This document shows, piece by piece, positions 40,831 to 50,088 of a DNA stretch of 62,923 nt. The stretch is from Deltaproteobacteria bacterium (GTDB taxonomy: Bacteria; Desulfobacterota; JADFVX01): NCBI GenBank assembly GCA_029860075.1, contig JAOUBX010000019.1, positions 1 to 62,923 of the forward strand, read 5' to 3'. Numbering within the stretch: the stretch's first letter is position 1; each line of letters begins with the position of its first letter. The position numbers and the translations under genes are program-made. The notes beneath the pieces were generated by a model. That model worked only from the letters and a program-made list of their open reading frames with translations, ran no database searches and was not told where the DNA came from.

Positions 40831-41310
40831 TTACTCTGAACAGGATACGAAATCCTGATTTTCTGCTGTTACTGTTGAATTTTCCGTACTACCCTTTCCG
40901 TCACATGTATCTATGCTATCGCTATCCAGTAAGGTGGCATCACCACCTACTTTCACAAAACTGCTGCCTGAACCAGAACTGGGAGTACCTGTTCCGATTG
41001 GCGTGTCATCAATAGAAGCTACAAGTGCTGGCGTAACAGTTGTTGGATTTACTTGAGTAATGTTTTGAGCAGATATAGGTAGATGCTCTCCCGGATCCAA
41101 ACTACTTTTACTTGTAACAAGCACCACTGCTTTGCCATCGATGCTCACAAAATCACTTAGGTCATCCGTCATAGAACCTTTATAATCAAAATCAGCTATG
41201 CCAGTGAAAGAGCCCACTGAATTTGTTGCTGAATCTGGGCCAGTGCCACTAACATTATGTTTATCCGTTCCTTCCACCTTATCCCCTTCCACAACTATAA
41301 GTGTTCCCAT
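40831..41310 (-). CDS. PAAR-like spike tip protein of system B, 159 aa
   Basis: A Ser/Thr/Asp/Gly-rich protein (MGTLIVVEGDKVEGTDKHNV; SIDGKAVVLVTSKSSLDPGE) located between the gpV-like spike gene and gp25, exactly where the PAAR/Afp10 gene sits. The N-terminal VxEGDxV/HNVSG and GKAVVLV strands resemble PAAR-like (DUF4280/DUF4150-type) tips. It has only two candidate His ligands (DKHNVSG, GEHLPIS) and three Cys near the C-terminus. The role as a tip is inferred mainly from position. Confidence 0.7.
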   Translation of the reverse strand: MGTLIVVEGDKVEGTDKHNVSGTGPDSATNSVGSFTGIADFDYKGSMTDDLSDFVSIDGKAVVLVTSKSSLDPGEHLPISAQNITQVNPTTVTPALVASIDDTPIGTGTPSSGSGSSFVKVGGDATLLDSDSIDTCDGKGSTENSTVTAENQDFVSCSE

Positions 41311-41323
41311 ATTTTACTCACTC

Positions 41324-41980
41324 TTAAGATGCCTTGGTAAAGTCCACTGTATCTGCCTTGATCTCCACTGCCTGCCCTGAAGCATCTATGGTAAATGCGA
41401 CTTTCGAAGTAATATTAAAGGCATCTTCCTTCATTTCAATACAATTATCTGTTGAATCAGTTATTTTAATTCCATCTTTATTCATCGTAATCACGTTATG
41501 TTTCGACTCATCGATATTCTGAATAATGGTCACCATCTCATCGCCATCGGCATCTTCAAACTGGATCGTATGCCCCTTTTTCGTTTTAATGATCTTTCTC
41601 GTTGGTGGATCCTGAACGCTGTCCTGCTCCGCTCCGTCAGCATCATTGGGCTTCGGCAATTCACTTTCTCCATCAGGCTTGCTCCAGAATGTTCCAACCC
41701 AGATAGGAAATTCCAGGTCCCCTTCTTCAAACTCCACCCACAGACCGGCGTCAACCTCGGGGATGCAAAGAAAACCCTGGCCTGCGTCGCCGCCGTATGG
41801 AGTGCAGGGCATGGCCCAGCCGGTAACGACATCGTTGCCCAACACACTGGGAACTTTCACTTTAAGTCTGCCCAACTGTTCCGGATCGGCATTATCTACA
41901 ACAAAGCCGCGATATTTGCCGTAAAACCGGCGCTCCACCTTTTGAACTAAATTGGCGACAACCTTTTCTATACTATCCAT
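41324..41980 (-). CDS. gpV/gp5-like spike protein of system B, 218 aa
   Basis: A baseplate spike with an N-terminal OB-fold (YRGFVVDNADPEQLGRLKVK; GFLCIPEVDAGLWVEFEEGD; FPIWVGTFWSKP) and a C-terminal beta-helix-like needle (KIIKTKKGHTIQFEDADGDE; NKDGIKITDSTDNCIEM). It supplies the second half of a VgrG; the hub half is the next-upstream gene (41987-43093, 6 nt apart). The split arrangement contrasts with system A. Confidence 0.94.
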   Translation of the reverse strand: MDSIEKVVANLVQKVERRFYGKYRGFVVDNADPEQLGRLKVKVPSVLGNDVVTGWAMPCTPYGGDAGQGFLCIPEVDAGLWVEFEEGDLEFPIWVGTFWSKPDGESELPKPNDADGAEQDSVQDPPTRKIIKTKKGHTIQFEDADGDEMVTIIQNIDESKHNVITMNKDGIKITDSTDNCIEMKEDAFNITSKVAFTIDASGQAVEIKADTVDFTKAS

Positions 41981-41986
41981 AGTTCT

Positions 41987-43093
41987 CTAAAAAAGTCCTG
42001 AAGAGGCTGAAAACTCCTCCGAGCCTGTGGGCATGATTGCATTCCTTTTCACTTTAAAAGACTGCGTGTATCCCTCTGAGGTAAAACAATGCGTCACATG
42101 GGCAACGTAATAGACACCGCTATGCGTCTCTCCCGCACCTTTGATAGTTACCGTGCCTCTCGGCCTCAGAACGTGTTCATAATAATTACCGGCAATTTCC
42201 CCTTCGGCGGTGACAAACCACTCTCCCTTGTGGTAAAGTCCCTGGCAGAGGGCGCTCATCTCGGCATTCCCGGTGGCATTGTTCATACCGATGTAAACCT
42301 GTCCGGGGTTCATCCCGGCTGCAAGCAGGCCTGAAGCATCGGTGTCGCCCAGGGCCGTTTGTTGACTGCTCTCGGCTGAAGCATCGAGCGTCTCCTTGTT
42401 TGCCCGGTCAACCTGGAACATGGCCACATTTACAGGTGTGAGGGCATTCAGATCAATAGAAAAACTGTTAACATTTGTCTCTCCTCCGAAGAGAACTGCC
42501 AAAACAGGCTGAGGATCGGCATCCACCTGGGGTGAGCTAAAAAAACCCGTCGAACCTTCCACATAACATTCGAAACCGTTTCTCAGGGCAAGCCGCCTGA
42601 GAAACTGCATATCTGTCTCCCGCTGGATAATGGTAGAAATCGCCTCGTCATGGATTACCTCCGTGTCTTCCACCTGGGGCGAAAAACCATAGGCATTAAA
42701 TATCTCGGAAGCAATGTCACTATCTTTTTTATTGGGCCAGTCTTTCAACTTCTCCTCACGATCCATCAATACACTTCCATCCATCCCCCATACTTCCAAA
42801 GTACACTGAGAAGGATCAGGAGCAAAAACCGGTTTGACATGAGTAATGTACCCTGAAATAATCTCATCAGCGCCACTCTCAAAACCCGCGGTAACTGTTA
42901 CCTGCTTCCAAACCATAAATCTCTCATCATCCAGGTAGGTCCAGGTTCCATCGGTTTGTTGCATGATAGCGATTTGCATTCTGAAAAAGCTTGCCATCTC
43001 TTCATCCAGTTCCACCTCCAGGCTGCTCAAGTCCTGGTAAAGATCACTTACCTCTTCGCCCTCGATTTCTATTGTGAAGTTTTCATGTTCCAT
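41987..43093 (-). CDS. gpD/gp27-like spike hub protein of system B, 368 aa
   Basis: A phage late control D-family hub. It shows FTIEIEGEEVSDLYQDLSSL, VTVTAGFESGADEIISGYIT and the conserved segment IIQRETDMQFLRRLALRNGF followed by ECYVEG (about residues 160-185). It has no OB-fold, which is provided by the downstream gpV-like gene. Together with the LysM and tube-adaptor genes it builds the central hub of system B. Confidence 0.94.
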   Translation of the reverse strand: MEHENFTIEIEGEEVSDLYQDLSSLEVELDEEMASFFRMQIAIMQQTDGTWTYLDDERFMVWKQVTVTAGFESGADEIISGYITHVKPVFAPDPSQCTLEVWGMDGSVLMDREEKLKDWPNKKDSDIASEIFNAYGFSPQVEDTEVIHDEAISTIIQRETDMQFLRRLALRNGFECYVEGSTGFFSSPQVDADPQPVLAVLFGGETNVNSFSIDLNALTPVNVAMFQVDRANKETLDASAESSQQTALGDTDASGLLAAGMNPGQVYIGMNNATGNAEMSALCQGLYHKGEWFVTAEGEIAGNYYEHVLRPRGTVTIKGAGETHSGVYYVAHVTHCFTSEGYTQSFKVKRNAIMPTGSEEFSASSGLF

Positions 43094-43096
43094 TTT

Positions 43097-43894
43097 TTAA
43101 ACCACTATATTCCGTGGAATAACAATCTTCTTCCCGATTCTGCCGACATTCTCCGGCTCTCCGACACTAAAGCCGAGAGTGGCTATCCCGCCGGCAATAG
43201 TTTCAACGGTCATATTCATTACGTTGTGTATAACTTTTACTGCCCATGTGTAATGAGTTATGCTCTCATAAACATTAAGCAAGGCCTCTTCAAGCTTAAA
43301 TGTGTAAACCTGCTTGCTGCTCCGGTCCGTAATCCGCCAGGTCTTATCATCAACATAGGAAAACCTGCCTCCCGCTGAAAAGGTAATGCCATTTACCTGA
43401 AGCGCATGAGTAAGGTCAGGGGCAAGTTCCTGCGTCCTTATACCTGTATTCAAGTCTGCTTTCAGGCCTGCATCGATATCGAAAAGAATAGCGCCGTCAA
43501 CTATTTGTTCATCCGGCAAAGGACTCAAATGTGTGCCCATAACAACAGACTCGATACCGACTTCTTTAGATAAGGCATCCAATATGTTAAACCAAAGCGG
43601 CAAAGGGCCAACCCATTCGACGGGGTAGAGGTTTGTCTCCATCAATCCCTTTCCCAACAGCGCCTGAGGTGACATAAACTCGGCGTTGGCATCACAAATC
43701 CGCCACCACTTTCTTGGCTGCTTGTAATACTTATAGGCCAGGTGGTCGAGCCGGTCCCCTTCCTCCACGGTATGCAGGAAATCACCGGAGACCTCAGGCA
43801 ACAGCCGCAGGGTTCTGGACTCTAATGAGCGGCCGCCGGCATCGGTTGTCACTGTATCCGGCAATTTTCGATATCTCGATTTTTTTGAAAACAT
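43097..43894 (-). CDS. LysM-domain hub protein of system B, 265 aa
   Basis: A baseplate hub component with a LysM-like module near residues 35-80 (GDFLHTVEEGDRLDHLAYKY; YKQPRKWWRICDANAEFMSP). The rest (LALLFDIDAGLK-type segments; ILFDIDAGLKADLNTGIRTQ) is family-specific. In contractile systems it joins the tube adaptor to the spike hub. It is 3 nt upstream of the gpD-like gene and 5 nt downstream of 43900-44691. In system A this LysM part is fused to the tube adaptor. Confidence 0.9.
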   Translation of the reverse strand: MFSKKSRYRKLPDTVTTDAGGRSLESRTLRLLPEVSGDFLHTVEEGDRLDHLAYKYYKQPRKWWRICDANAEFMSPQALLGKGLMETNLYPVEWVGPLPLWFNILDALSKEVGIESVVMGTHLSPLPDEQIVDGAILFDIDAGLKADLNTGIRTQELAPDLTHALQVNGITFSAGGRFSYVDDKTWRITDRSSKQVYTFKLEEALLNVYESITHYTWAVKVIHNVMNMTVETIAGGIATLGFSVGEPENVGRIGKKIVIPRNIVV

Positions 43895-43899
43895 ATTTT

Positions 43900-44691
43900 C
43901 TACCCCGGTATCACTACATCGGCAATGTCTGTAATATTAGCCAGATTAAGTACTGACATGACCTCTTTCATGGCTTTTGAATAGGTGTAAGGTATGTTCT
44001 TGCCTTCAATAACGGTTAGGCTGACCGATGCAGTAGCCCTTATGGGATTCAGGTCAGTGCTGAACTCCGTTTCCGTTATATTCAAGCTATTTATATTTAC
44101 AGGCAGCACCTTTTTACGCCCCCAGATAAAGAGGATCATGGGAGGTTTAGCAGCGCCTGTAAAACTGAACCCGCCGGGAGATCCAAGTAAGGAATCGAGG
44201 GCCGCGCCAAGCAGGCTTTCACTTTTAGGATGCACCATCAATTCAAGTGTAGAGAGTTGAGGCGCAATACCAAACTGTTCCGTTATAATGTCTCCTTCGT
44301 TTAACTTGTCCGTGGCATCGAGACGGATTTCAAAGCTAATGGATTCTTCCTGGACAGTAACCTGTTGTTGGTCCCGAATAGCGATAAGATCATCTATATT
44401 ATTGCCATCTGCATCCTTGAAGTCCCTGTGATGAAATTCACGCAAAGAAGTCTGGCCTGAGGCCATGCTTCGCTGTATTGCCTGCAATATTGCATTCCCT
44501 CCTCCACCTTCCGCAGATCCGGAAGGCGGCGGTGATGGCGCTGCTCTCGGAATATTGAAATTAAGACTGCGGTTACGGCTTAGTTCCACCGGATTAAATT
44601 GGAACACAACGAAAAGCGGTGGAATACTTAACCCATATTCCACAAAAGCGCCGCGTAAAATTTTGGGTTTGTTTTTAAATCCTCCCGGCAT
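43900..44691 (-). CDS. CIS tube-adaptor protein of system B, 263 aa
   Basis: A contractile-injection tube-protein family member (N-terminus LRGAFVEYGLSIPPLFVVFQ then FNPVELSRNRSLNFNIP). An Ala/Pro/Gly linker (about 48-65: APSPPPSGSAEGGGG) follows, then a second conserved part (ISFEIRLDATDKLNEGD; LMVHPKSESLLG; ILFIWGRKKVLPVNINSLNI). It is the separate version of what is fused to LysM in system A. A 370-bp gap separates it from the upstream effector gene, so it may have a promoter of its own, though none is obvious. Confidence 0.9.
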   Translation of the reverse strand: MPGGFKNKPKILRGAFVEYGLSIPPLFVVFQFNPVELSRNRSLNFNIPRAAPSPPPSGSAEGGGGNAILQAIQRSMASGQTSLREFHHRDFKDADGNNIDDLIAIRDQQQVTVQEESISFEIRLDATDKLNEGDIITEQFGIAPQLSTLELMVHPKSESLLGAALDSLLGSPGGFSFTGAAKPPMILFIWGRKKVLPVNINSLNITETEFSTDLNPIRATASVSLTVIEGKNIPYTYSKAMKEVMSVLNLANITDIADVVIPG

Positions 44692-45061
44692 TATTTTCTC
44701 CTGGTTACCTTTGACTTCTAATTGTTTTGGCTTTCTATTTTTTAAATCACTTGTTAATTATCAAGAGATGATGTTTCCTTTTAGCAGGGAAGAAAAGGAT
44801 CTTTCAGGATTAATGACGATATAAAGTAAAGTAATCCTTCTGCCGCTCTCTCCCGACTAAAAAAGTTTAATAAGTCTATCTCTCATTTAGCAACATGCCC
44901 TTTGGGGAACCTTTTTGCATTCCCGGACAGCCTCTGCAGGCCCAAGCCTTTTATCCCTGAAGGATTACTTTCTTCATCTCCCCTTTTTCGATACAAGGTT
45001 TGCTAAAACTATCCATGAATATTTCTCAATTTATGCCGCCAATATTTACACTCACTATAGA
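44692..45061. other. Intergenic region with 13-bp inverted repeat, no gene seen
   Basis: No convincing gene lies here on either strand; the longest minus-strand frame is 21 codons. A perfect 13-bp inverted repeat (AAAGTAATCCTTC at 44828-44840, GAAGGATTACTTT at 44959-44971) encloses 118 bp, which could be the trace of a small element. Otherwise the gap is AT-rich upstream of the tube-adaptor gene. Confidence 0.5.
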
Positions 45062-46921
45062 CTAAGGCGTTTCTACATCTCTGGATTCAGAATAGGGCCC
45101 GCGCGGGCTCCCCAATGCAGGCACAACTGAATTGATTTCAGTATATTCATTCCATAAGCCCCCGACATAATCACAAATATCAGGTGGTGAGCCGGGATTA
45201 TGCCAGAGGTCTTGATAAAACTGAAATCCCCTGCGGTTAGCCTGTAAATCGGCCCGTGATAACACTCCCGTCGTGGACGCGCCATAGACACCTTCATGAT
45301 AATAGAAGGGTATAAAAGAGTGACCATGTATCCAGCGCTCATCCTCCGTAGTAAGCGTATTATTGAAGCCTTCCAGCCACCGGCCAAATTGCATAACAAA
45401 TGCCGAAGCTGCAAGTTCCACAATTGCTGCCGGGGTAACTTCAAAACGCCCCAAGCCGAAAGGTTCCTCTTCTCTTTCAAAATCAATGGGGAGATCGGGC
45501 AGAGGGATCGGCGGTCCTGCAATGCGCCGGTAAAAGGCACGCTGTTCATCCTCCGGCATAGCCTGGATTCTCGCCTCTACACTGCGGTACAGGCGATAAT
45601 ATTCATAGCCTTGCTGAAAAAAATGACCCACCTTATCCGTGCCTACACAAGTCCCGCAGAGATTGATGACGGGTGCAACAAAAATTTTACCGGCAGCCCA
45701 CAATGCAGATCGCGTAAAAGGATCTACAGGCCACATCAATGTGCCGGCATAACGTGATCTGCTGTAATCGATATGATTTACATGGGTCGAAGGCAATGAA
45801 CCCAAGCGACGCTCTACTGCACTTATAGACCCGCCTGACGCTAATTCCTGGTACACAGCATTTACCATATGAATTCCATCTCTGCGTGATCGCACCCTCG
45901 CAGCGCCTATCCAGCTGTTAATCGTCGATGCGCTATCTTGTAACGGGGTACCGTCCGTCGGGAAACAATGCTGAGGATTATCATCAGTCTCTGCGCGTTG
46001 AATCCGCTCACTTCCTTCTGATTGCTGCAGCGTATGTGTTAACTCATGAGCAAGTAATTTTCTGCCTGCCGACGTACCCGGTGCGTACTCGCCGGCGCCA
46101 AAGGCGACATGATGCCCAAAGGTAAGAGCGCGAGCACTAATTGATTTTGCTGCATTAGCTGCCCCTTTATTGTTATGTATACGTACCCTGGAAAAATCCG
46201 CCCCAAAGCGAGGCTCAAAAAAGGAACGCTCAGACTCAGACAGAGGCTTTCCTGAACCCCTTCTCAAGTGGTTTATATTCCTTTGCGCGTCCCCGGCAAC
46301 TCCCCGAGTCCGGCCGGTTGCCTCTTTAGGCTGGAGGACATCTCCCTTTTCTTTAAGCTGTCTCTGAACTAATGTGGCAGTCCCGCCAAAAACCGGCCTG
46401 CCTTGAATTTGTTCTCCTTCTTTATTTTCATTGTATGATGAGCATGCTTTGCGTTGTATCCGTGACTCGGGCATCCGCATAACCTGCTCTGCCACTCTGT
46501 CCGCTTCCTGCTCATAAACATCATTAGCGGGACCAATTTTTAGTTTCCTTTGTATTCCTTTAAATTCCTCGCCACCGGAACAAGCTGAGCAGGAACCGCC
46601 GCATGAACATTTTCTCTGGATCTTCGGCCCACTGCCCCTTGTAACTGTTTGCAAATTCCCGGCAACGGATTGCATGTAACTGTTGCCCAGGTTCCGCTGA
46701 GAGAAAGTCGTTGCACAAGCTTTTTGCATGTTAATCCCCTCATCTCCGGCATTATTTACACCCAAAACCGGTGCAGCGGTCATAGAGTGAATTCCCGTCA
46801 TTTCATGACAGGAGTTATAAGCTCCACGCGAGTTGTGGCTGACGCCGGAGGCATTATTGTGATTTTTCAGATATTTTATGTTGCCCTTATGCTTCTTTTC
46901 TTTTTTTATTCCTGTCATCAT
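45062..46921 (-). CDS. eCIS_core (DUF4157) effector embedded in operon B, 619 aa
   Basis: I chose the start at 46921 because AGGGAGG lies 6 nt upstream; an in-frame ATG at 46936 would lie within that ribosome site. The leader differs from the array effectors but holds a Cys-rich stretch (KCSCGGSCSACSGGEEFKG) and KLKIGPANDVYEQEADRVAE. After IQRK the sequence is ACSSYNENKEG, with Cys about where the array effectors have UGA. The eCIS_core domain ends RKLLAHELTHTLQQ. The C-terminal half (AETDDNPQHCFPTDG on; GTDKVGHFFQQGYEY; STTGVLSRADLQANRRG) is homologous to effector 3. It sits between the ATPase and the tube-adaptor gene, so is probably expressed with the machine. Confidence 0.92.
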   Translation of the reverse strand: MMTGIKKEKKHKGNIKYLKNHNNASGVSHNSRGAYNSCHEMTGIHSMTAAPVLGVNNAGDEGINMQKACATTFSQRNLGNSYMQSVAGNLQTVTRGSGPKIQRKCSCGGSCSACSGGEEFKGIQRKLKIGPANDVYEQEADRVAEQVMRMPESRIQRKACSSYNENKEGEQIQGRPVFGGTATLVQRQLKEKGDVLQPKEATGRTRGVAGDAQRNINHLRRGSGKPLSESERSFFEPRFGADFSRVRIHNNKGAANAAKSISARALTFGHHVAFGAGEYAPGTSAGRKLLAHELTHTLQQSEGSERIQRAETDDNPQHCFPTDGTPLQDSASTINSWIGAARVRSRRDGIHMVNAVYQELASGGSISAVERRLGSLPSTHVNHIDYSRSRYAGTLMWPVDPFTRSALWAAGKIFVAPVINLCGTCVGTDKVGHFFQQGYEYYRLYRSVEARIQAMPEDEQRAFYRRIAGPPIPLPDLPIDFEREEEPFGLGRFEVTPAAIVELAASAFVMQFGRWLEGFNNTLTTEDERWIHGHSFIPFYYHEGVYGASTTGVLSRADLQANRRGFQFYQDLWHNPGSPPDICDYVGGLWNEYTEINSVVPALGSPRGPYSESRDVETP

Positions 46922-47016
46922 AGCCCCCTCCCTCATCCTGCTTTAGAGAGCGCATTACAGATATCTGAAAACTGAATTACCATCCCGTCAACAGTCCTGT
47001 TTTTTCTGTCTCAAAC

Positions 47017-49242
47017 CTAATTAGGCTTATAAGCATTTTGATCACACCAAAGCTTTCCAATCTTTTCAAACTCTCTCTTCAAACCGTACATGATATGGTC
47101 CATGTTGATTACCCCGCCGTTTTCCGCTGCCAGAAAGGCTGAGTTAAGGACGACGTTTTTAATGTTCCCGCCGGCAATCTGGAACTGTTTTGATAAAAAC
47201 TCGTAATCTATGCCATCACTTAAGGGCGCTTCTTCCGGAAAATGCGTCTCCCATATCAGCTGCCGGCTTGACGCATCGGGGAAAGGAAACTCCAGGATAA
47301 ACCTGATACGCCTCGTAAAGGCATCATCCATATTTTCGCGAAGATTACTGGCAAGGATGACGATGCCCTCATATTCCTCCATCTTCTGCAAGAGGTAGCT
47401 CGTCTCAATATTGGCATACCTGTCATGAGCGTCGGATACTTCCGTGCGTTTACCAAAAAGCGCGTCCGCTTCATCAAAAAATAGAATGGCATTGCTCGTC
47501 TCTGCCTCAAAAAATATCTTCTCCAGGTTTTTTTCCGTCTCTCCAATATATTTACTGACCACACTTGAGAGATCGACTTTGTAGAGATCCAATTTCAGGT
47601 CACGGGCAATGACCTCAGCGGCCATTGTCTTGCCCGTGCCCGAAGGACCGGAAAAAAGGACGCTCAACCCTTTCCCGTATGAAAGCTTTTTCTCAAATCC
47701 CCATTCACCAAATACGCAGTATCGATGTTTAATCTGGCTGCATATCTCTTTCAGTTGTTCAATCTTGTCATGAGGAAGCACAATGTCATCCCAACCACTA
47801 TGAGGTTCGATTTTTTTAGCCACTTCTCCCAGTTTTTGATTGGATTGACTGCGGCAAGCGGCATAAAGGTCAGAGAGTGTGATTCCCGCCTCACTGTTAC
47901 TCATGGAATACCGATTAGCTGCGAACTCCGCTGCATCCCGTATCTGTCCCTGCGTCAGACGAAACTGGCTGCCCAGTTGTCGGGCAAACTTGAGGCCGTC
48001 ATTTACGGGGAGATTTTGCAACGCTTCTTTCCACATCAATTCACGTGCAGGCACATCCGTAACGGGGAGTTTTACATCATGAAAGACCGCCTCTTTAAAT
48101 ATCCCTTTTGGGTTCCAGGGCTTCTCACCGGACATTAAAAGCAGCCATCCGTACTCTTCAATCATTCTCTCCATTTTTTTTAAAAAGACTTTTGCCTTAC
48201 CTTCTTCTTTTAGCAAGGCATCCATATTTTTTATATAAAGGGCCGCCTGGAGAAGCAGGCATTCGCGTAATGTCAATCTCAGGACAGATTCTGCTTCCAC
48301 GGTATGATTCAGGATTAACTCTGCGTCCAGGCATAAAAGGGGACAACCAAGATTTCCGCAGACTGTCAGCGCAAGCTCCTCTTTTCCAACGCCGTAAGGA
48401 CCATGAAGATAGATGATCATCTTTTTTCTTTTGATATTTTGCCCTGAAAAATGGCCTTTTGTTAAGTTATGCAGTTTTGTCTTTACTTCACTATTGATAT
48501 AAGAAAACGCTGTTGACCGCCCGGGAAATGATAATTTCACTAAACTGCTTAATTGCCCGTTTATGCTGTTATCCCCCAATAAATAGTTCAGAATCCGCGC
48601 ATCGAGCTTTAAAAAAGACGCCAGATCACTGGAGCCGGAAGGACTCTGGGGATCATCGCATTTATGTAAAATCTCCGATTTGAATAAAAGCGCGCTCTCT
48701 GAAAAATAAGCGCGTGCCTTCCACCGGTCTGCCTCAGTTTTGCAAAGCAGGTCCAACACCAGGTCAATACTCGGTTTTTTTCTCGTAATATCATCCTGCA
48801 AATAGGCATAGAGTTTGTCATATTTACGCTGCAGTTCCGGGGCCAGACAAATGATGATTGTCTGAATTTCAAAAGATGACAATGCAAAAAAGTGCCCCAA
48901 TTGAGGCAGCGTGAGAAAAAGTCCCTCTTCCCTGCTTTTGGCCACCCTGTCGCTTATCTCGCATTGAAGAAGCGCAATCTGATCATCTATCTTTTGGAGT
49001 TCAGAATGACCGCCTTCAAAAGCGCCGCTTTGATTGAGCATCCAGTCCACTTCCTGGGGAGAGATATACATCTGCCTGTCACCACAGGCCTCCTGCATAG
49101 CTTGTAAATCAAGCCGAAGCGCCCCTACCCGGCGTTTAATCATAAGATCCAGCTTACGCAGTTCATCCGACAAATGATCACTCATGTTTTCATAAGCCCC
49201 ATGTTCTATCTTTTTGGCGCCCCCTTTTTTAATACTCATCAT
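47017..49242 (-). CDS. AAA+ ATPase of system B (Afp15-like), 741 aa
   Basis: The eCIS ATPase, thought to help assembly of particles. It has two P-loop regions: a degenerate GPYGVGKEE near residue 280 and a canonical GPSGTGKTMAAEVIARDLKL near 530, with Walker B ILFFDEADALFGKRTE and ASNLRENMDDAFTRRIRFIL sensor region. Both halves are AAA+-like. The long helical N-terminus (about 250 residues) is family-specific. The start overlaps the DUF4255 stop by 4 nt. No ATPase gene for system A is visible in the window; it may use this one. Confidence 0.95.
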   Translation of the reverse strand: MMSIKKGGAKKIEHGAYENMSDHLSDELRKLDLMIKRRVGALRLDLQAMQEACGDRQMYISPQEVDWMLNQSGAFEGGHSELQKIDDQIALLQCEISDRVAKSREEGLFLTLPQLGHFFALSSFEIQTIIICLAPELQRKYDKLYAYLQDDITRKKPSIDLVLDLLCKTEADRWKARAYFSESALLFKSEILHKCDDPQSPSGSSDLASFLKLDARILNYLLGDNSINGQLSSLVKLSFPGRSTAFSYINSEVKTKLHNLTKGHFSGQNIKRKKMIIYLHGPYGVGKEELALTVCGNLGCPLLCLDAELILNHTVEAESVLRLTLRECLLLQAALYIKNMDALLKEEGKAKVFLKKMERMIEEYGWLLLMSGEKPWNPKGIFKEAVFHDVKLPVTDVPARELMWKEALQNLPVNDGLKFARQLGSQFRLTQGQIRDAAEFAANRYSMSNSEAGITLSDLYAACRSQSNQKLGEVAKKIEPHSGWDDIVLPHDKIEQLKEICSQIKHRYCVFGEWGFEKKLSYGKGLSVLFSGPSGTGKTMAAEVIARDLKLDLYKVDLSSVVSKYIGETEKNLEKIFFEAETSNAILFFDEADALFGKRTEVSDAHDRYANIETSYLLQKMEEYEGIVILASNLRENMDDAFTRRIRFILEFPFPDASSRQLIWETHFPEEAPLSDGIDYEFLSKQFQIAGGNIKNVVLNSAFLAAENGGVINMDHIMYGLKREFEKIGKLWCDQNAYKPN

Positions 49243-50075
49243 GTAACCTCGAAAAAAAAGGTTTTCCTGCTCAGATGCGATATATCTATTCGCACCTCGT
49301 AAAAACCGGGTAATAAATCAGCGGGAATAGTCACTTCGAAAGAATCACTGCCAAGATCTTCACCATCCACTATCGTTCTGTTCATAATCGACACATAAGC
49401 TTTCCAGCCGGACAAATTTTTGCCCCGACACGTAATGATTGAACCGGCAGGCCCTTGAGCGGGCGCTATCTTTTCCACTTCCGGCGGCTGGTAAGGCAAT
49501 CCAACAGCAGGCACACCAATTTGTCTTGCACGTGTGGCCATTGCACGCTCGCTTTCGGACAGCATATCAAGCTGGACGACAGAAACTTCATATGCCACTG
49601 AAAGGCGAAATGGCACTGAAAAGGTACCCCATACGTTACTCAACTCTTCCAGATCGAGGGAATTAAGCATTATTTTGACCTGCTCCCTGGCGCCTTTTAA
49701 TCCATCGGCAAGATAATCCTCATGAATAACGGGATTTTCGTAGAAGACACGCATGGCATCACCCAAAATTTCATGGGCCGTTGAACTTCCTGTTTGCTGG
49801 TCACTTTTTGCATAGGCCGTCATCAGGTAAAAGAGATTAAGTGACAAGGGAGGAGGAACCAGCCGCGTTGTGTCATCTCGCTTTACCTGCCAATCCATAT
49901 TTTTTAACGTTTGATTTTCCTGCACTTTGTACAAAAAAAGGTTGATTCTTTTTTCCTTTCCCTTTTCATCGGGAGCAAGGATCGTCACATCAGGCGTTGA
50001 TGTGACTACCATCTTTCCGGAAAGCAGGTTTCTAAGGGATTCACTAACCATCCCTATTGCTGTTGATGCGCTCAT
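49239..50075 (-). CDS. DUF4255 terminator of system B with C-terminal IPT-like domain (Afp16-like), 278 aa
   Basis: The N-terminal about 185 residues are DUF4255 (MVSESLRNLLSGKMVVTSTP; RINLFLYKVQENQTLKNMDW; FYLMTAYAKSDQQ), the tube/sheath terminator family. The C-terminal about 80 residues (KIAPAQGPAGSIITCRGKNL; SDSFEVTIPADLLPGFYEVR) form an IPT/TIG-like Ig domain, which occurs in a subset of these terminators. Position directly before the ATPase gene agrees with Afp16/Afp15 order. A different architecture from the stand-alone system A protein. Confidence 0.93.
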   Translation of the reverse strand: MSASTAIGMVSESLRNLLSGKMVVTSTPDVTILAPDEKGKEKRINLFLYKVQENQTLKNMDWQVKRDDTTRLVPPPLSLNLFYLMTAYAKSDQQTGSSTAHEILGDAMRVFYENPVIHEDYLADGLKGAREQVKIMLNSLDLEELSNVWGTFSVPFRLSVAYEVSVVQLDMLSESERAMATRARQIGVPAVGLPYQPPEVEKIAPAQGPAGSIITCRGKNLSGWKAYVSIMNRTIVDGEDLGSDSFEVTIPADLLPGFYEVRIDISHLSRKTFFFEVT

Positions 50076-50088
50076 CTCTTTTTAATCC

